From Plantago elongata (taxonomy: Eukaryota; Streptophyta; Magnoliopsida; Lamiales; Plantaginaceae): a stretch of 64,000 nt of DNA. Of this stretch, positions 45,285-59,436 are shown piece after piece. Location of the stretch: positions 1 through 64,000 of the forward strand of contig JAYMSP010000143.1 in the NCBI GenBank assembly GCA_036897095.1, given 5' to 3'. Numbering within the stretch: the stretch's first letter is position 1; each line of letters begins with the position of its first letter. Position numbers and translations under genes: made by a program. The notes below the pieces were generated by a model. It was not told where the DNA came from, ran no database searches, and saw nothing but the letters and a program-made list of their open reading frames with translations.

Positions 45285-47177
45285 GACTTGAATAATATGA
45301 AACGGCATTGAAAACTGTCGATGATCATAGGTCGTTAGCGACCTGGTACCTGCTGCTGAGGAACAAATCAATGGGTGTAATTTGCACTTAAATATTCTGA
45401 TGAGGATGCATGGTCAGATGGTCTCAACTCTCAACTTTATTTAGCCTCCCAGACTCAAACCCCAAATACGGATTAAGAAAATTAAAGTAAAATGAGATAT
45501 GATTTTAACTTTGTAACATTTTTTTCTTTCACTTAGGTCTTTTTGTTTCCTTTTGAAGTATGGAGATGATTTTGGGATAGGCCTGATACTCTGAGCATTA
45601 CATGTGTGATGAAATGGTAATGTGAGAAAGTAAATTTGGAAGTGAGTTTGTGTATCTTCACACCTGGCAACTACGTGCCTTTCTCATGGAATAGGTCGAG
45701 CCAACTGTGCTATGTTATGAACTAAATGCCATTGATTGCGACAGGATCTCAATCACCATCGTATATCCATAGAAAGTGGTCTGAATTAGAACTTCAACCA
45801 TTTCGTGAAAATATGTTGTGAAAAGAAAATTAAGCGACTTAATGGCAATTTAAATTGAATTTTTTCAATTTAAATTGCATTTCAAACGGGTTCAACACAT
45901 GTGATACATTGAATGGCGAATTAAATAGCAAATTAAGGAACTCCATTTTACAAGGGAAGTGAAATGTGACATGAGTAAGTGACAAGATAGCTTTCAGTGG
46001 GGGACAGTGACAGCGACACTTCTCACTAAGCCACCGCAAACTCAGCCCCTCAGTCTTTTTCATCCAAACCACCCTCCCGCCCATTTTCGTATGTTCCAAA
46101 TCGTTCTCAAACACATATCAATATAAATTATACCACTGCTAAAATAATAATTACAGTATCTTCTTTTCTTCCATGAAGCGTTCCAATCCAAACATCTAAT
46201 TCCAACGAACGATAATGGTCCATACATATCTCCTCCAACTAATTCTGTTTTTGATTTTTAAGATTGAAGGTTAATGTACCACGTGGCAATTAGTGTTAAG
46301 TGAGTTAGGTTTGTAGAAAATAAGAATTATATTAAGTAGAGTATGTTCATTTGTTTGGAAGTCAGTAAGTAAGAGTGTTAAATATGTAGGGTTATCACTC
46401 TCTAAAATTACACGTGGTGTTTAGTTTGGGCACATAGGTTAAAAACATGGTAAAACTATTAAGGTTGATTTTATGCTTAATTTAAAATGCAAGTGTTATT
46501 CTTAACAAATGTAATTACCAAATTATTTTTTGATACTTTTTACGAATATAATATTTTTTATGAATAATTTTTTTCTGAAACCATATCTATAAGACATCTA
46601 ATGAATATTCAATAGACACACGATATGAGGTTGATTATTATTAATGATTATACTTAAATAAGATATACTTAATTATGTGATAATTAACAGTATAATATGT
46701 GTCAGAGATGTTGGTGTGTTTTCCTTACACAATTAGATCTAATCCAATACTATTGTTTATGGGGATATTTCGAGAGAACAAATTTCCATAGGGAGTTTTG
46801 GAGTACAGTATACTTTTCAAACTTAATGTTACGTAGAAAAGCCGATATTTAACAAAGTTGATACTAAAAGATACTGAATCTTCCTTCCATTTCCAGTAGT
46901 TACGAAACGATTATCAGCTTTTCTTCCTCCTCTAACACGCCTTTTCTCGTGATTTCCAGCTAAACAAACAAAAAGCCATTGCAAAACGAAGAAGAAGAAG
47001 CACTAAAACGGCAACGTATCTACTATTTCTGTTGCGATACTTTTGCTTCTTCTTCGCTATCAATCCGGTACGTCTCCATTTCCATTCTATTTCCCCAAAC
47101 TGCACTTAATATCTCGTTTTTTGAACGAACAACCGAAATTGCTTTTGTTTTTGTTTTCCTTCTCAGTGGTGACAAAA
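45285..47177. other. Spacer between flavoprotein and VIH genes
   Basis: 3' UTR of the flavoprotein gene, an AT-rich spacer, and the promoter and leader of the VIH gene. A perfect hairpin at 45845-45878 is listed separately. No additional gene recognised. Confidence 0.45.
45845..45878. repeat. Perfect 15-bp inverted repeat with TTTT loop
   Basis: GCAATTTAAATTGAA (45845-45859) and TTCAATTTAAATTGC (45864-45878) are exact inverted copies with a four-base loop. It lies about 560 bases beyond the flavoprotein stop, probably beyond its mRNA end. Each arm also contains the palindrome CAATTTAAATTG. Confidence 0.7.
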
Positions 47178-50100
47178 ATGGTGAGAGAGAAGAATGGAGG
47201 TGGCCGTGCGAACAGTAAGATACGGATTGGAGTGTGCGTTATGGAAAAGAAGGTGAAATGCGGCTCCGAGGTTCCGTTTCCTTGTTTTGTTTCTTCAGAG
47301 ACCAATCGTCATGCACTGTTTTGATCGGATTGGTTTTGCTTACTACTTGCTTCGTTTTTCTCGATTTGAATTTTTCAGGCTATCTCGCCTCCGATGTTGC
47401 AGATTCTGGAGAGGCTTCAGTCGTTCGGTGAATTCGAGGTGTTTGCTAATCGGAATTCAGTGGATTGTATATTTAAATTTTAACAGTTTGATGATAGTTT
47501 GTGATTTGATGTGATTGATGTAGGTTATGTATTTCGGTGACAAGGTTATTATAGAAGAGCCTATTGAGAGGTGAACTTCTACAACTTGTGTTCATATTGC
47601 TTCGAATGTGTGTGACTGTGTGTGATTATAGGCTTCGTAAGAGATGAGGTCGTGTATTGTGGATGGTGCTATATACTGTGATGGTTGCATGTTAGATAAT
47701 AGTGAAGAGTTTATGGAGAAATGAACTTGTGTGAACTGTATTATTGGTGATTCTGTTGCTGGTTGTCTTTTGGAATCCCAGGCGAAATGTTTCACGGTTA
47801 CTCAAATAAGGCTAGCTGTTGTTTGGTGGATAATGTGGTTAGTGTGTGATTGCAGGTGGCCTATCTGTGATTGCTTGATTGCCTTCTATTCCACTGGCTA
47901 TCCTCTGCAGAAGGCCGAAGCATATGCTGCTCTGAGAAAGTAAGATTAGCTTTAATGATTCTTTAACTGTGTTATATCTCTTGCCTCTTGGTGTGGATGA
48001 AGGATGTTCCCATGTGGCCATTCATATTATCACCTTTTCTTTTATTTTAATTGCATGATGCATGAGTATAAGTTATTGTCTGGTATGGATGTTCTGCTTT
48101 TTTACCTTTTTATTTTCAATGTGCAAACATGTACCACCTCCACTGTAAATATCAGCAGAACATATCTAGGACAAGGTTTAGTTTTAGAAAATATAGAGGG
48201 CATTATCACTTTAGGACTGCATGGAAAGTGGAAACAAGTTCTACATAAAGTGCATATCATCTTCATACCTGTTTAAATTCTGGTGGAAATGGTGAAGAGG
48301 ATATGTTGTGGCATAGTAGGAGACAGAGAGACGAAATGCCTGGTGAATTTTGAACTCTGGCTTTAATGCAAGATTGATATTTATATGTGAATCTTTATGA
48401 AACAATTGACTTATTTTCTTAAGACATCTGTTGTCAAGTAGCTCTTCAATTGGACATGGAAGGTCATAAAACCTGTAGAGAAATAAATTGTCATGTCATA
48501 TTGTAAGAAAATATTTTAATCTGGATATTTCTCTTATGGGGTCAACAAGAAATACGATATTATGTCATCTTTCCAGTTTCCAGTACATCACGACCATTGC
48601 TAATTCCTCTTCACTCTTTGGTTGCTTTAGGCCTTTCGTTGTAAATAAATTGGAACAACAACACCTTCTTCATGATCGAAGGAAAGTATATGAGGTTTGC
48701 ATTTACTGCAAGTACAACTTTTTTCTTCATCATTTCAGTTTTGATTCTAAATAAAGACAAGCATCTTGAATACAATTTTATTTTGTTCTGAATTCCCACT
48801 CCATACCATTTCTTTCTCAAAACTTTGTATTTTCTCTTTGGTATTAGTATGGGAAGGTTTCCTTCTTTTGTTTCTTCTCTTTTTCACTAGTGCATTTTGG
48901 TGATAACGGGATGGTTTATGTGATTGAAATTTTCAGCGGCTTGAAATGTTTGGAATTCCTGTTCCAAGATATGCCCTTGTTAACCGTGAATATGCCAATC
49001 AAGAGCTAGATTATTTTGTTGAGGAGGAAGATTTTGTTCAGGTGCATGGCAGTAAGTTCTGGAAGCCATTCGTAGAGAAGCCTGTCCATGGTAAGAGTTA
49101 TATACGTCTGCCTTACAATTCCACTTGCACATTTCTGATATGCACCTAACTGGAACCAAATTCTTCAGAGTTGAAAAGCATTTATTTTAATATTATTGCC
49201 AGTCCTCATATTACGTTTCCTATAGGTGATGATCACAGTATAATGATATATTACCCTAGCTCAGCTGGAGGGGGGATGAAGGAGTTGTTCCGGAAGGTGA
49301 GATCTTAAATGAATATATTTGGTTAATATAATGTTATACAATCCGGTTACTCTTAATTTCTTTTTAGATAGAGAATAACTAGAATTATGAAAACTTCTTT
49401 CCTTTTCAGGTTGGTAATCGCTCAAGTGAATTTCATCCCGAGGTCAGAAGAGTGAGACGTGAAGGGTCTTATGTGTATGAGGAATTTATGCCCACTGGTG
49501 GAACAGATGTGAAGGTTGTTATATTATGCTTTTTTTCTCCTGCGTATGTATCTTTGTGAAACTTAAGACTAAATACTGGATGTATATAAAGTCAGGGAAG
49601 GTTTTTTTTTTTTGTGTGGATGATTATCTGGATACGTACTTTTGCTGCCTTGAGCATCAAATTTGAATGATGTGTTTCTTTGTATTACTTGGGCAACATG
49701 GTTGCTTGCATTTTTCAGACATGAGTCTCGTACCGTTATTATGAGAATCTCCTATGTGTACCGTACCACTTTAAATCAGAGCACTATTTTCTTCCCATAT
49801 ATCCGTCTAGCGGTTCTTTTATTTTCTGTTTCATTTGGCTATAGCTGCAATATTTATATAGCCCTGTATCAAATATTCTTTTATGCAAAGATCATTTTTA
49901 CCAAATCTTCATTTTGGATTCCATAGAATGTTCGACGCTAACCTTGTAATCTTTGGTTTCATACTTTATGTAAGGTTCTGATTATTTAATGCTTGCTCTC
50001 AAGAATCTGGACTTACTTTCACAAGATGGATTTTCTCTCCACTTCCCATTTTATTTCCTTTCTGTTCTTCTTTATTTACATAATCCAGAACTTAATCAGA

Positions 50101-53100
50101 AACCATTGTTCTTATTTACTATTGAGTAATTTTAAAGTTTCCCTTATAATGCTGTGGTTTGATGCATCCCAAGGACCTTTTCACTAAACAAATGTCTCAT
50201 CTCTCATCACAACATGCTATGTTATTGAGTACTGCACATCTCTGTCAACGTTGTTCAATGTTCATTTTTGGCTATATCTGTCATTTTCAAGCAAGATGGA
50301 GTGATACATGTAAAGGAGAAATGGCAAAGATTTCTATGCATGTGAATTGTAGTTCCCAGTTGCTGTTAATAACTTTTTGAACAACTGATTTTGTACTTTT
50401 AGTGAACGTATTTCTATTTGTATCTTAGGTGTACACAGTGGGTCCAGAGTATGCTCATGCTGAGGCGAGGAAATCTCCTGTGGTTGATGGCGTTGTAATG
50501 AGAAACCCTGATGGTAAAGAAGTAAGTTATATGATTCATATTTATGCATAACTCTAATGCTGCTATTTGTTCTTTTCCATCGATGTAAATAAAAGAGCTA
50601 GATGAAGCTTGATATGTAGCATGTAGTATTTTTTCCTTCTTTTTAAATATCTGAATACCCATTTATTGACCCCAAGTTCAGCATAGCTGTGTGAATAATA
50701 TGTGTATAAACAAAACAGAACATCTCTGCTCCATACATCAAGCTGTTAGTGTCCTCTCTGATTTTATTCCCTCATAACTCGACATGGAGTACCTCTTACA
50801 TTTTTAAGTTGGTTACTTTTCACAATTACAGGTGAGATATCCTGTTTTGCTCACTCCTGCTGAGAAGCAAATGGCAAGAGAAGTCTGCATCGCATTCAGT
50901 CAAGGTGTAAGTAACTATGATTTTGGACGTGTATCTCCCATCCAATTCCATTCATCATTCTATGTCTACAATGTTTGATTATTACAAATTTGAACCATTT
51001 GGTAATTGAGATGTCAATTTATTTTTTGATGCCTCCATCAACTTCCAAGATGTGCCTGTCCTTTTGTGCTCTAGAACCAATTCGAATTATATAGAAGCTT
51101 CATATGAATTACCTTATTAACCATTTGGTAATTGAGATGTCAATTTATTTTTTGATTACCTTTTGATGTCTACAATGTTTTTACAGGTTTGTGGCTTTGA
51201 TCTCTTACGTTCTGAGGGTCGGTCATATGTTTGTGATGTCAATGGCTGGAGCTTTGTCAAGAATTCTTACAAGTAACACATTTCTTCAGCTGATCTATCT
51301 ATATTGTTTGTTTGACTAAATTTCACTCACATTGAACTAGTAGAAATTCTCACTTTGCTTGGGTGCTTTGTCATTTTGCACTTTCTCATTGTCCAACAAA
51401 TGTCAAGACGAAGACTCCCCTTGACAAGCCTGCTAATAACAACTTTTCTGTTGTTACAAATTTGAGGGAAGGGACTCGTAAGAAAGCTTTGACCTCTACA
51501 CCTTCCTTTGCCACCCTATACATAGCTGGGTTGCTTTCACCTTTGTCACATATCTACATTTATACATGTTTTATGATTAAATTTGTTGCGGTTGGGAAAT
51601 GTACGCCTGTTCTTTTTTTCTTTTTCTTTTTGAATCAATGAGGAGTTTAGGGATTAAAAGGTGTAGGAATACTCTTTATGTTCTGTGGAACATTGAATGA
51701 GAGTTGTTTTTCACCTTACGTTGCTGTTTTATCTGTTTGTAATATATTGTTAAACACAGATATTATGATGATGCTGCTTGTGTCTTGAGGAAGATGTTTC
51801 TTGATGCAAAAGCCCCGCATCTGTCTTCAACAATTCCTCCAACTCTGCCATGGAAAGTCAATGAGCCAGTTCAGCAATCTGAAGGGCTAACACGACAGGG
51901 AAGTGGGATAATTGGGACGTTTGGTCAAGCTGAAGAGCTGCGTTGTGTGATTGCAATTGTTCGTCAGTAAGATATCTGTAGAACTCCTCTGATAAACTAT
52001 TCTTGGAATTTTGTAACCTGTAGAATTCCTCTTATAAATCCATCTTTACTGGCCAGTGGCGACAGAACTCCAAAGCAGAAAGTGAAGTTGAAAGTTACTG
52101 AGGAAAAGCTTTTGAATTTGATGTTAAAGTACAATGGTGGAAGACCTAGAGCTGAGGTGCTTATTTCTTATCTGTGCACTATCATTCTGTTGACTTCTGA
52201 ATTTTATACCAGCAACATGACCTATTTTTTTTGGCTGTTTAACCTCATTTGAGTCATTTCTATGCAGACAAAGCTCAAAAGTGCCGTCCAATTGCAGGAT
52301 TTGCTGGACGCAACACGTATTTTAGTTCCCCGTTCTAGGTCTGGGAAGAAACTTCTCCCTATCTGTATTTTTTAACTTGTGAACTTGCATGCGATTCTCA
52401 GCCAATATGCACCAACAATAAGTTTGTGTGCTTTCAATGAAGGCCGGCACATGATTTTTCATGCAAGCTGCTAAAAATAACCAGATTCATAACTCAATCC
52501 ACTTCTCCAGTAATAAATTTTCAGAAGTCACCTCATCTGTTGTTCACAAGTTTTACTAGCACAGGGCATCTAGTTCTGCTCTGCATGATTTTTCACTGCT
52601 AAGAATCCATCATCTAAACATTTATCTTTAATCATTATACTGTTCTATATATGCATGAATACTTTGACACACAATTGTTTTAATATTTAAAGGGCAGTCT
52701 ATTGTACTTCTTTCTGTAAAAAAAGACCCTTAGTGTTAAATTATCCTGCAGACCTGACCGCGAGAGTGATAGTGAAGCTGAAGATATTGAGCATGCAGAG
52801 AAGCTTCGACAAGTGAAAGCGGTGCTTGAGGAGGTTTGTTTGTTTAAACCATACATGTATACTTGATATTAGAGCAATTCTCTTTCAACATTTGGCTCAT
52901 TATAGTTGCACAAGAGTGAAGAATATTATTGGTTTAGAGTCTTTCTTTCTGTTTATCTGTTTTATGCGGATGCATCAAGGTTCAAAGGTGTTCAGTGCCT
53001 AAGAGTTTGGTTGGAAGACTTATTGAAATTATTTATTATTGAGATGTGAAAAAATATTAATAATGTTGCTCAAAATTTGAGTTGACATCATGAAGGGTAG

Positions 53101-54879
53101 GTTAGAGGAAGTGAGCTGAGGATTTTATGATTCAGATCCTTCACATATTGCAGTGCGGGTGAGTGCAACAAATTACTTTCAAATATCTGTGTATTCCTTG
53201 CAACAAATCACTTTCAAAGTAACTGTATCAGAGAAATAGGTTAATTCAGCGTGGTCATTTGAATACAAATAAATATGCCCTTAAATGTAGAACGATGGAG
53301 TCATGAGCTCTATTATGAGTGTCTATATAATCCACCCTCTCCCTTGCTTAGCATAACAAGTGAACTCGCCTCAATCAGAATCCTTGTCGCCACTGCGCAT
53401 CGCTTCTCAAGATCCACCCAACTAATCATGTGTCCCCAACAGAAATTATGCAATTGGCATATAATCGGCTGATTACTTGATAAAGTAAACCGGTGACTGA
53501 TTTCGTCTGACTTCAGGTTCCCATATGAGCATAACATTTACTTCTGCTGCCTTTTACCCATCTTTCACTGCGAGTGTTACAGGGTTGTATGTCAACTCTA
53601 ATTACGGTTTTGGCTACCAGGGGGGACATTTCTCGGGAATCTATAGGAAGGTCCAACTTAAGCCATTGAAATGGGTCAAAGTTGTGAAAAGTAATGGTGA
53701 AGGAGAAGAAGAAAGACCTACCGAGGCCCTGATGGTTCTGAAATATGGTGGTGTGCTTACTCATGCTGGCAGAAAACAGGTGATAATTTGAATCTTCATC
53801 ATACATGCTACTGTTGTCTCTGTAATATTTTTTCTCCATACAACACAAATATCAAATTTGAGTATTATTTTATGCTATTCACACATGTTTCTCTTCCTCT
53901 GCTCATACATTTTCTGGGCAGGCTGAAGAACTAGGCAGGTACTTCAGGAACAATATGTATCCAGGTTCGTTGTTAGATGTCAATTGCTCTAGTTGTGCGC
54001 CTATACCTAAGGCCTTAAACAATTTTTATTTGCTACTTCATCCATGAAACTTCTATGGTAAATCAACTTGCACTAATTTCTTTCGCTAACATGGATAACC
54101 ATGTAATATATCCAAGATTTGTCATATAGGGAGTTTGTAATTTTGAATGTATTATTGTGGGAAGTATTTTAGTTGTTATATTATTTTGGTGCAATTGTTC
54201 TTCCCGTTAACCTGTATTTGGTGGCATGCTTGTGTAATGTATCTTGACAAATCCTTTCCATCACTTTTGGTTGATATCTTGAATTTCAGTATCACAGACA
54301 ACTAGTTGATAATTTGGCACCTCTCCTGAAAGTCAACTCAAGTTAGTTTTTTCTGCTGCGTCTCAGGTGAAGGGACTGGCCTCCTTCGCCTCCACAGCAC
54401 ATACCGGCATGACTTAAAAATATACAGTTCTGATGAAGGGCGTGTACAGGTTATGCTTCCACATACAATATGTTTCATCCTGTGAATTATTTGTCTGTGG
54501 GGTTTGATACTGCATTGAGTAATATTATGTGTTGCTCCAAACTTCTATATGTCTATTTAGTTCGTTACCAGCTGTCGCATGCTTGTTAGTTCATGAATGT
54601 TAATGCTTTCATTTGATTAATAATTACAGATGTCAGCAGCTGCTTTTGCTAAAGGTCTCCTTGACCTAGAAGGACCATTGACACCAATCTTGGTTGGTGA
54701 AATAAACTTTTACTCTTTTCTTGTTGACCTGTTTGTTTTCTGTAGTCATGCTAAGAGAAATCTTTCTGCCTTTTTAAGGTTTCACTTGTCAGCAAGGATT
54801 CTTCCATGTTAGATGGACTTGAGAATGCAAGTACTGAGATGGTTGAAGCTAAGGTTTGTCTAGCAAGGTCCTGTTTTCT

Positions 54880-54941
<62 letters not shown>

Positions 54942-57900
54942 GTAATAATAATAATAATAATAATTGTTTTGTTATGTACCTGTTGATATGGATTGTTTCT
55001 ACTGATTAAGCAGAGTTCATTTACCCATTTCTTATGTTATCACTTATCACTATGCCCAATATCCTATTTATTGTTGGCACACTTATTTATGTTTTGGTTA
55101 CAATTTAAATTAACCAGGGCCAAATTAACTTCGATCAAATCATTGTTGAACTGACCTTTGGAAATTCCAGTCTCACTTGTGCACAAAAATTGATGCCGTT
55201 TTCACCTGTCACAGTGACACCTCAAATTTATCAGCCTCTTGAAAATAAAATTTATAGTGATCATTGATCAATTCTTCTTAAAAATTATAGTGATCATTGA
55301 TAATCCCGCTGGTGACATTAAGACCAAGTCTCGTACATTGTCCTTCCAACTTAATATTATGTCGAACAGTAGGGGTTTTGGTCCTGATCCAATTACAATG
55401 TGCACTAAAGGAACCAAAATCATCTGATGCATAGAATGGTACTTTATAATTTATATTCTTTCAATCTTTTATCTGTGGTCTATGGATAACCAGTTATAAT
55501 CATAAAAGTAATAGTAGGCCCATTATCATCTGTTGAGAAAATTTGGAGAAATTATCACCAATTTCCTGGGAAGGTTATGTGTTTGCTTTTCCATATTAAG
55601 TTTTTTTTTCCAGGCTAGGTTAAATGAGATTATTACTTCTGGAGAACCTATCGCTCAAAGCTGTGCCTCACCAGACAAACCTTGGATGGTTGATGGTGCT
55701 GGAGTTCCTCCGAATGCATCTGAACTTCTCCCAAAAATGGTAAAGAAAGTGCTATAACTTTCCAACTCCCGTCTTATTGACCTTCTACAGTCCGAGCTTT
55801 TCAGTTATTTGACATGAGCTTTCTTGTGTTTGTCGTGGTCTTTCATAGGTGAAATTAACAAAGAAGGTTACAGACCAATTAAAAATTGTAGCCAAGGATG
55901 AGTTTGAGGAGCTCAATGTGTCCAGTTCAGATGGTGTAATTCCTCCGTACGACCAAGCCAAGGCACTTGGTAAAACAAATATAGATGTAGATCGAATTGC
56001 TGCTGGGTTACCTTGTGGTAGTGAAGGATTTCTTCTCATGTTTGCTCGCTGGAGAAAACTTGAAAGGGATCTGTATAATGAAAGAAAAGAGTAAGTATTA
56101 TATGATACCTCTTCATTTTCATCTTGCTTTTCCCATGATATGTAGAACTGCTTCATTTTTTTACCACTATCGACGACTAAAATCTATGTTCAAATATTAA
56201 CTGACTAAGTTGTGAATGCAATTGCAGGCGTTATGATATAACTCAAATACCTGATGTATACGATTCTTGCAAGTAAGGAGCTTACCATTTAGTTTGTTGA
56301 CCAATTTGTTATTTAAATAACAGATGTGCGAAATAATTTCTTGATCTGCAGTGACAACTATAATGTTGTAAAGTGGATAAGTGTTGTTTCACTTATGATG
56401 CAAATTTCAATGTAGATAGGACACAATCAGCCCATCTTGTTCTAATTTTCTATCTGACTGACATTTGCTTGGTCCACCATTCATTTGACAGATATGATCT
56501 CTTGCACAATGCACATCTAAATCTCGAAGGTTTAGATGAACTCTTCAAAGTTGCTCAGGTATGAAGAAATCCAATTCCCGTATTACATGTTTTTTCTCCC
56601 TAGGTTAATCAATACTTTCCTTCTTTCAACCTTAACCCCTCCCAATACCAATTGAGAGAGGAGGGGAGACAATTAAAAAAAAAAAAAGGAACAGTGGACA
56701 ACTGTACAATAAACTTGTGAATTGCAAGATGATGCTCAGATTTACAGTGTGTGATTCCTTACTTCAGAAGCTTGCGGATGGTGTCATTCCAAATGAGTAT
56801 GGTATCAATCCGAGGCAGAAGCTAAAGATTGGTTCAAAGGTAGTTTACATTGTTTATGATGTTGTATGCTCTTGATTTCTTATCTTATATAGCTGTTAAA
56901 AGTTAAGTACATATTTACTAACATTGGGAAAATTAGCATGGTTGGTGAATAAATAAGATCAGTGGCAGATGTGCCATACTGAACTTGATATAATTAGCAT
57001 GAGTTCAAGTTCTGTGGTGCTACTTGTAGATATAAGGACACCATTCAACTCTTCATTCTGTTCTGTATGAGACCAAATTCACTTTAATAATTAAATTGTC
57101 CCTAGACTTCACTGAATAGAAGTACTCGACACAGATAATTCATTTGTCTTCTTACAGTATAGTGGTATTGTGAGGTTATTACTTCGCCATCTTGTGGAAA
57201 GTTCTTTGCACTGCTTGTTAAATAGCAGTTTGCTAAAGAATTTGACAAAATTTCTTGTGAATCTTTTACAAGCTTCTTATTAGAGATCGACTTTTTTTTG
57301 TTGTTTCTCTTTAATGTTAGATTGCCCGCCGGTTGTTGGGCAAAATTTTGATTGATCTGAGGAATACGCAAGAAGAAGCAATCAGCGTTGCAGAACTGAA
57401 GAGCAACATTGATTCAGTCCCCAGTGATGAAAAAGAAGACATGGATTCTTACAAGTCAAATAAGCTTGAAGGCTCAAGAAGAGCTAGTTTCACCAGTGAA
57501 TTGTCATTTGATCAAGATGATGAGGAGGACAAAGAAACTAAATACCGGTTGGACCCAAAGTATGTTGCAATAGCTATTCTTTCTGCATGCAAATTCTTGA
57601 TGATTAGTAACTACTCCCTCCGTATTTTAATATTTGATGTTTTAGCAAGAGTATAGGTTTTCAAAATATATGATGTTTTAGCTACCTTGTTCCATCCTTA
57701 CCCCTACTTGTCTTCTTTAAAGTGACGTATTTTTTAACTTTTAACTAACTCACTATAATTAATAGGGGTAGTGAAACTGCTAAACTTTTTAATAAATGTG
57801 CAATCACCTAAAACATCATATATTGAAACGGAGGGAGTACTATATTTTAGCTTCAAAATCAGTTGAGATACCGAATTAATGTCGAAAATGAAGATATTTT

Positions 57901-59436
57901 CATTACCAACTAATACTTAATATTACGTCATCCATCAGATATGCAAATGTGAGAACACCAGAGCGTCACGTGCGAACCCGGCTATACTTCACATCTGTGA
58001 GTTGACTTATTCTTCAGTGCATTTACTTTTACAGCATAAGATACACCACATGGTTTAATGTGTTTCGTCTGGGCCTTTTACTGTGGGAACATCAAATTAA
58101 TTGCAGTGTCTTAACTTACATTTTATATTTTGTCCAACTACTCTCCACACTAAATTGAAATTTATTAAGTTAATTTTAATTGACAGGAATCTCATATACA
58201 TTCCTTGATGAATGTTCTTCGCTATTGCAATTTGGACGAATCTCTTCAAGGGGAACCTAGTCTTGTTTGTGATAATGCATTGGAGCGCTTGCATGATACA
58301 AAGGAGCTTGATTACATGAGCTATATTGTTTTAAGGCTGTTTGAGAACACAGAGGTTTGTCCCCTATGAAGTTTTGCGTATAATATATGTTTGCTGATTG
58401 CCATTTTATTAAACGTAAAATATTCAGTTTCCACATTTTTATGCTGATATTGATAGAATGAACCAGTGTTTTACGTTCTGAATTGGTTTTGATTAATTTA
58501 TTACGATATTGTAAGACCAGCTGGTTGTGTAAGGTGTTCAGTATTGAATGTTATTATGAGCATACAGTATCTTGTTTGGGAACTATGCATACAATGAGTG
58601 ACATACACAGTAACCCAGATTGTAGAGGTCTCTGTTTCACCATTCCTGGCAAATATCAAAACCATAACTAGATATGTCCAAGTTTAATGCCATAATACCT
58701 TGTGTGCGGGTGGTAGCTCATTTCTTGACTAACCTTTGATACAGGTGGCAATAGAAGATCCAAAAAGGTTCCGCATGGAATTGACATTCAGCCGGGGTGC
58801 AGACTTATCCCCGCTGGAGGTAACACTATTACTCACATAACTTATGGATTAAAAACTCATTGGAAGCCATCATTTCTTAAAAAATGTTTGGTGATTAATG
58901 AAGCACTGGTCCACAGCAACTACTCTTGATCTCTTAAAACTTTATTATTTTAGACTCATAATTTGATTTATATACGGGCCAATTCTCATGGACCCATGAC
59001 CAATGATCTCCCCAGACATACCGGAGTCTCTCGCAAGGCATCACATTGTTTGTTCCTTGTTACATGAATAGTTTCATCATATTTCTTAAGAGTCTCGACA
59101 CACTGCAAACTGTTTTGCATCCTTCAATGTGGAAATGAACAATTAAGCTATAGAATTGTTGTTTCTTGGCAGGGCAATGGTCGTGAAGCAGAATCGCTGC
59201 ATCAGGAGCACACATTACCAATAATGGGCCCTGAGAGGCTGCAGGAAATAAGTTCATATTTGACCCTGGAGATGATGGAGAAATTGGTCCGTCCATTTGC
59301 AATGCCAGCGGAAGATTTTCCTCCCCCGACAATTCCACAGGGATTCTCAGGCTACTTCTCCAAAAGTGCAGCAGTTTTGGAACGCCTGGTCAATCTATGG
59401 CCCTTCAACAAGCATGTGAACTCTAATGGAAAGTAA
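47178..59436 (+). CDS. VIP1/VIH (PPIP5K) inositol hexakisphosphate and diphosphoinositol-pentakisphosphate kinase
   Basis: Thirty exons keep the frame, starting 47178-47252 (or 47270), 47379-47438, 47524-47570, 47856-47939, 48631-48694, 48937-49090, 49226-49296, 49410-49514, 50429-50521, 50832-50906, 51187-51272, 51760-51966 and ending 58187-58354, 58745-58819, 59173-59436; 1050 residues. Residues about 15-330 are the ATP-grasp kinase ([65 protein letters not shown]). From 373 on is the histidine acid phosphatase-like domain with RHGDRTP, then [20 protein letters not shown] and [14 protein letters not shown]. The enzyme makes and hydrolyses inositol pyrophosphates that signal phosphate status and take part in jasmonate perception. 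Exon 1 may end at 47252, which aligns without a gap to relatives, or 47270, which adds VKCGSE. A Stowaway MITE and a TAA microsatellite lie in introns. Confidence 0.95.
50993..51156. repeat. Local duplication in VIH intron 10
   Basis: A 38-base sequence beginning AACCATTTGGTAATTGAGAT occurs identically at 50993-51030 and 51119-51156, and a TATGTCTACAATGTTT-like word also occurs twice around it. It lies wholly inside an intron, just upstream of exon 11. Confidence 0.75.
54881..54964. repeat. ATA/TAA trinucleotide microsatellite in VIH intron 20
   Basis: About 28 nearly uninterrupted ATA repeats, with one break near 54938-54942, between exons 20 and 21. Likely length-polymorphic. Confidence 0.95.
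57614..57837. mobile_element. Stowaway MITE (Tc1/mariner) in VIH intron 26
   Basis: Begins CTCCCTCCGT and ends ACGGAGGGAG, the standard Stowaway termini, with TA target duplications at 57612-57613 and 57838-57839. The 224-base element has subterminal inverted pieces (TTGATGTTTTAG / CTAAAACATCATATATTGA). It starts 54 bases after the exon 26 donor and ends about 100 bases before the exon 27 acceptor, sparing both splice sites. Confidence 0.93.
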
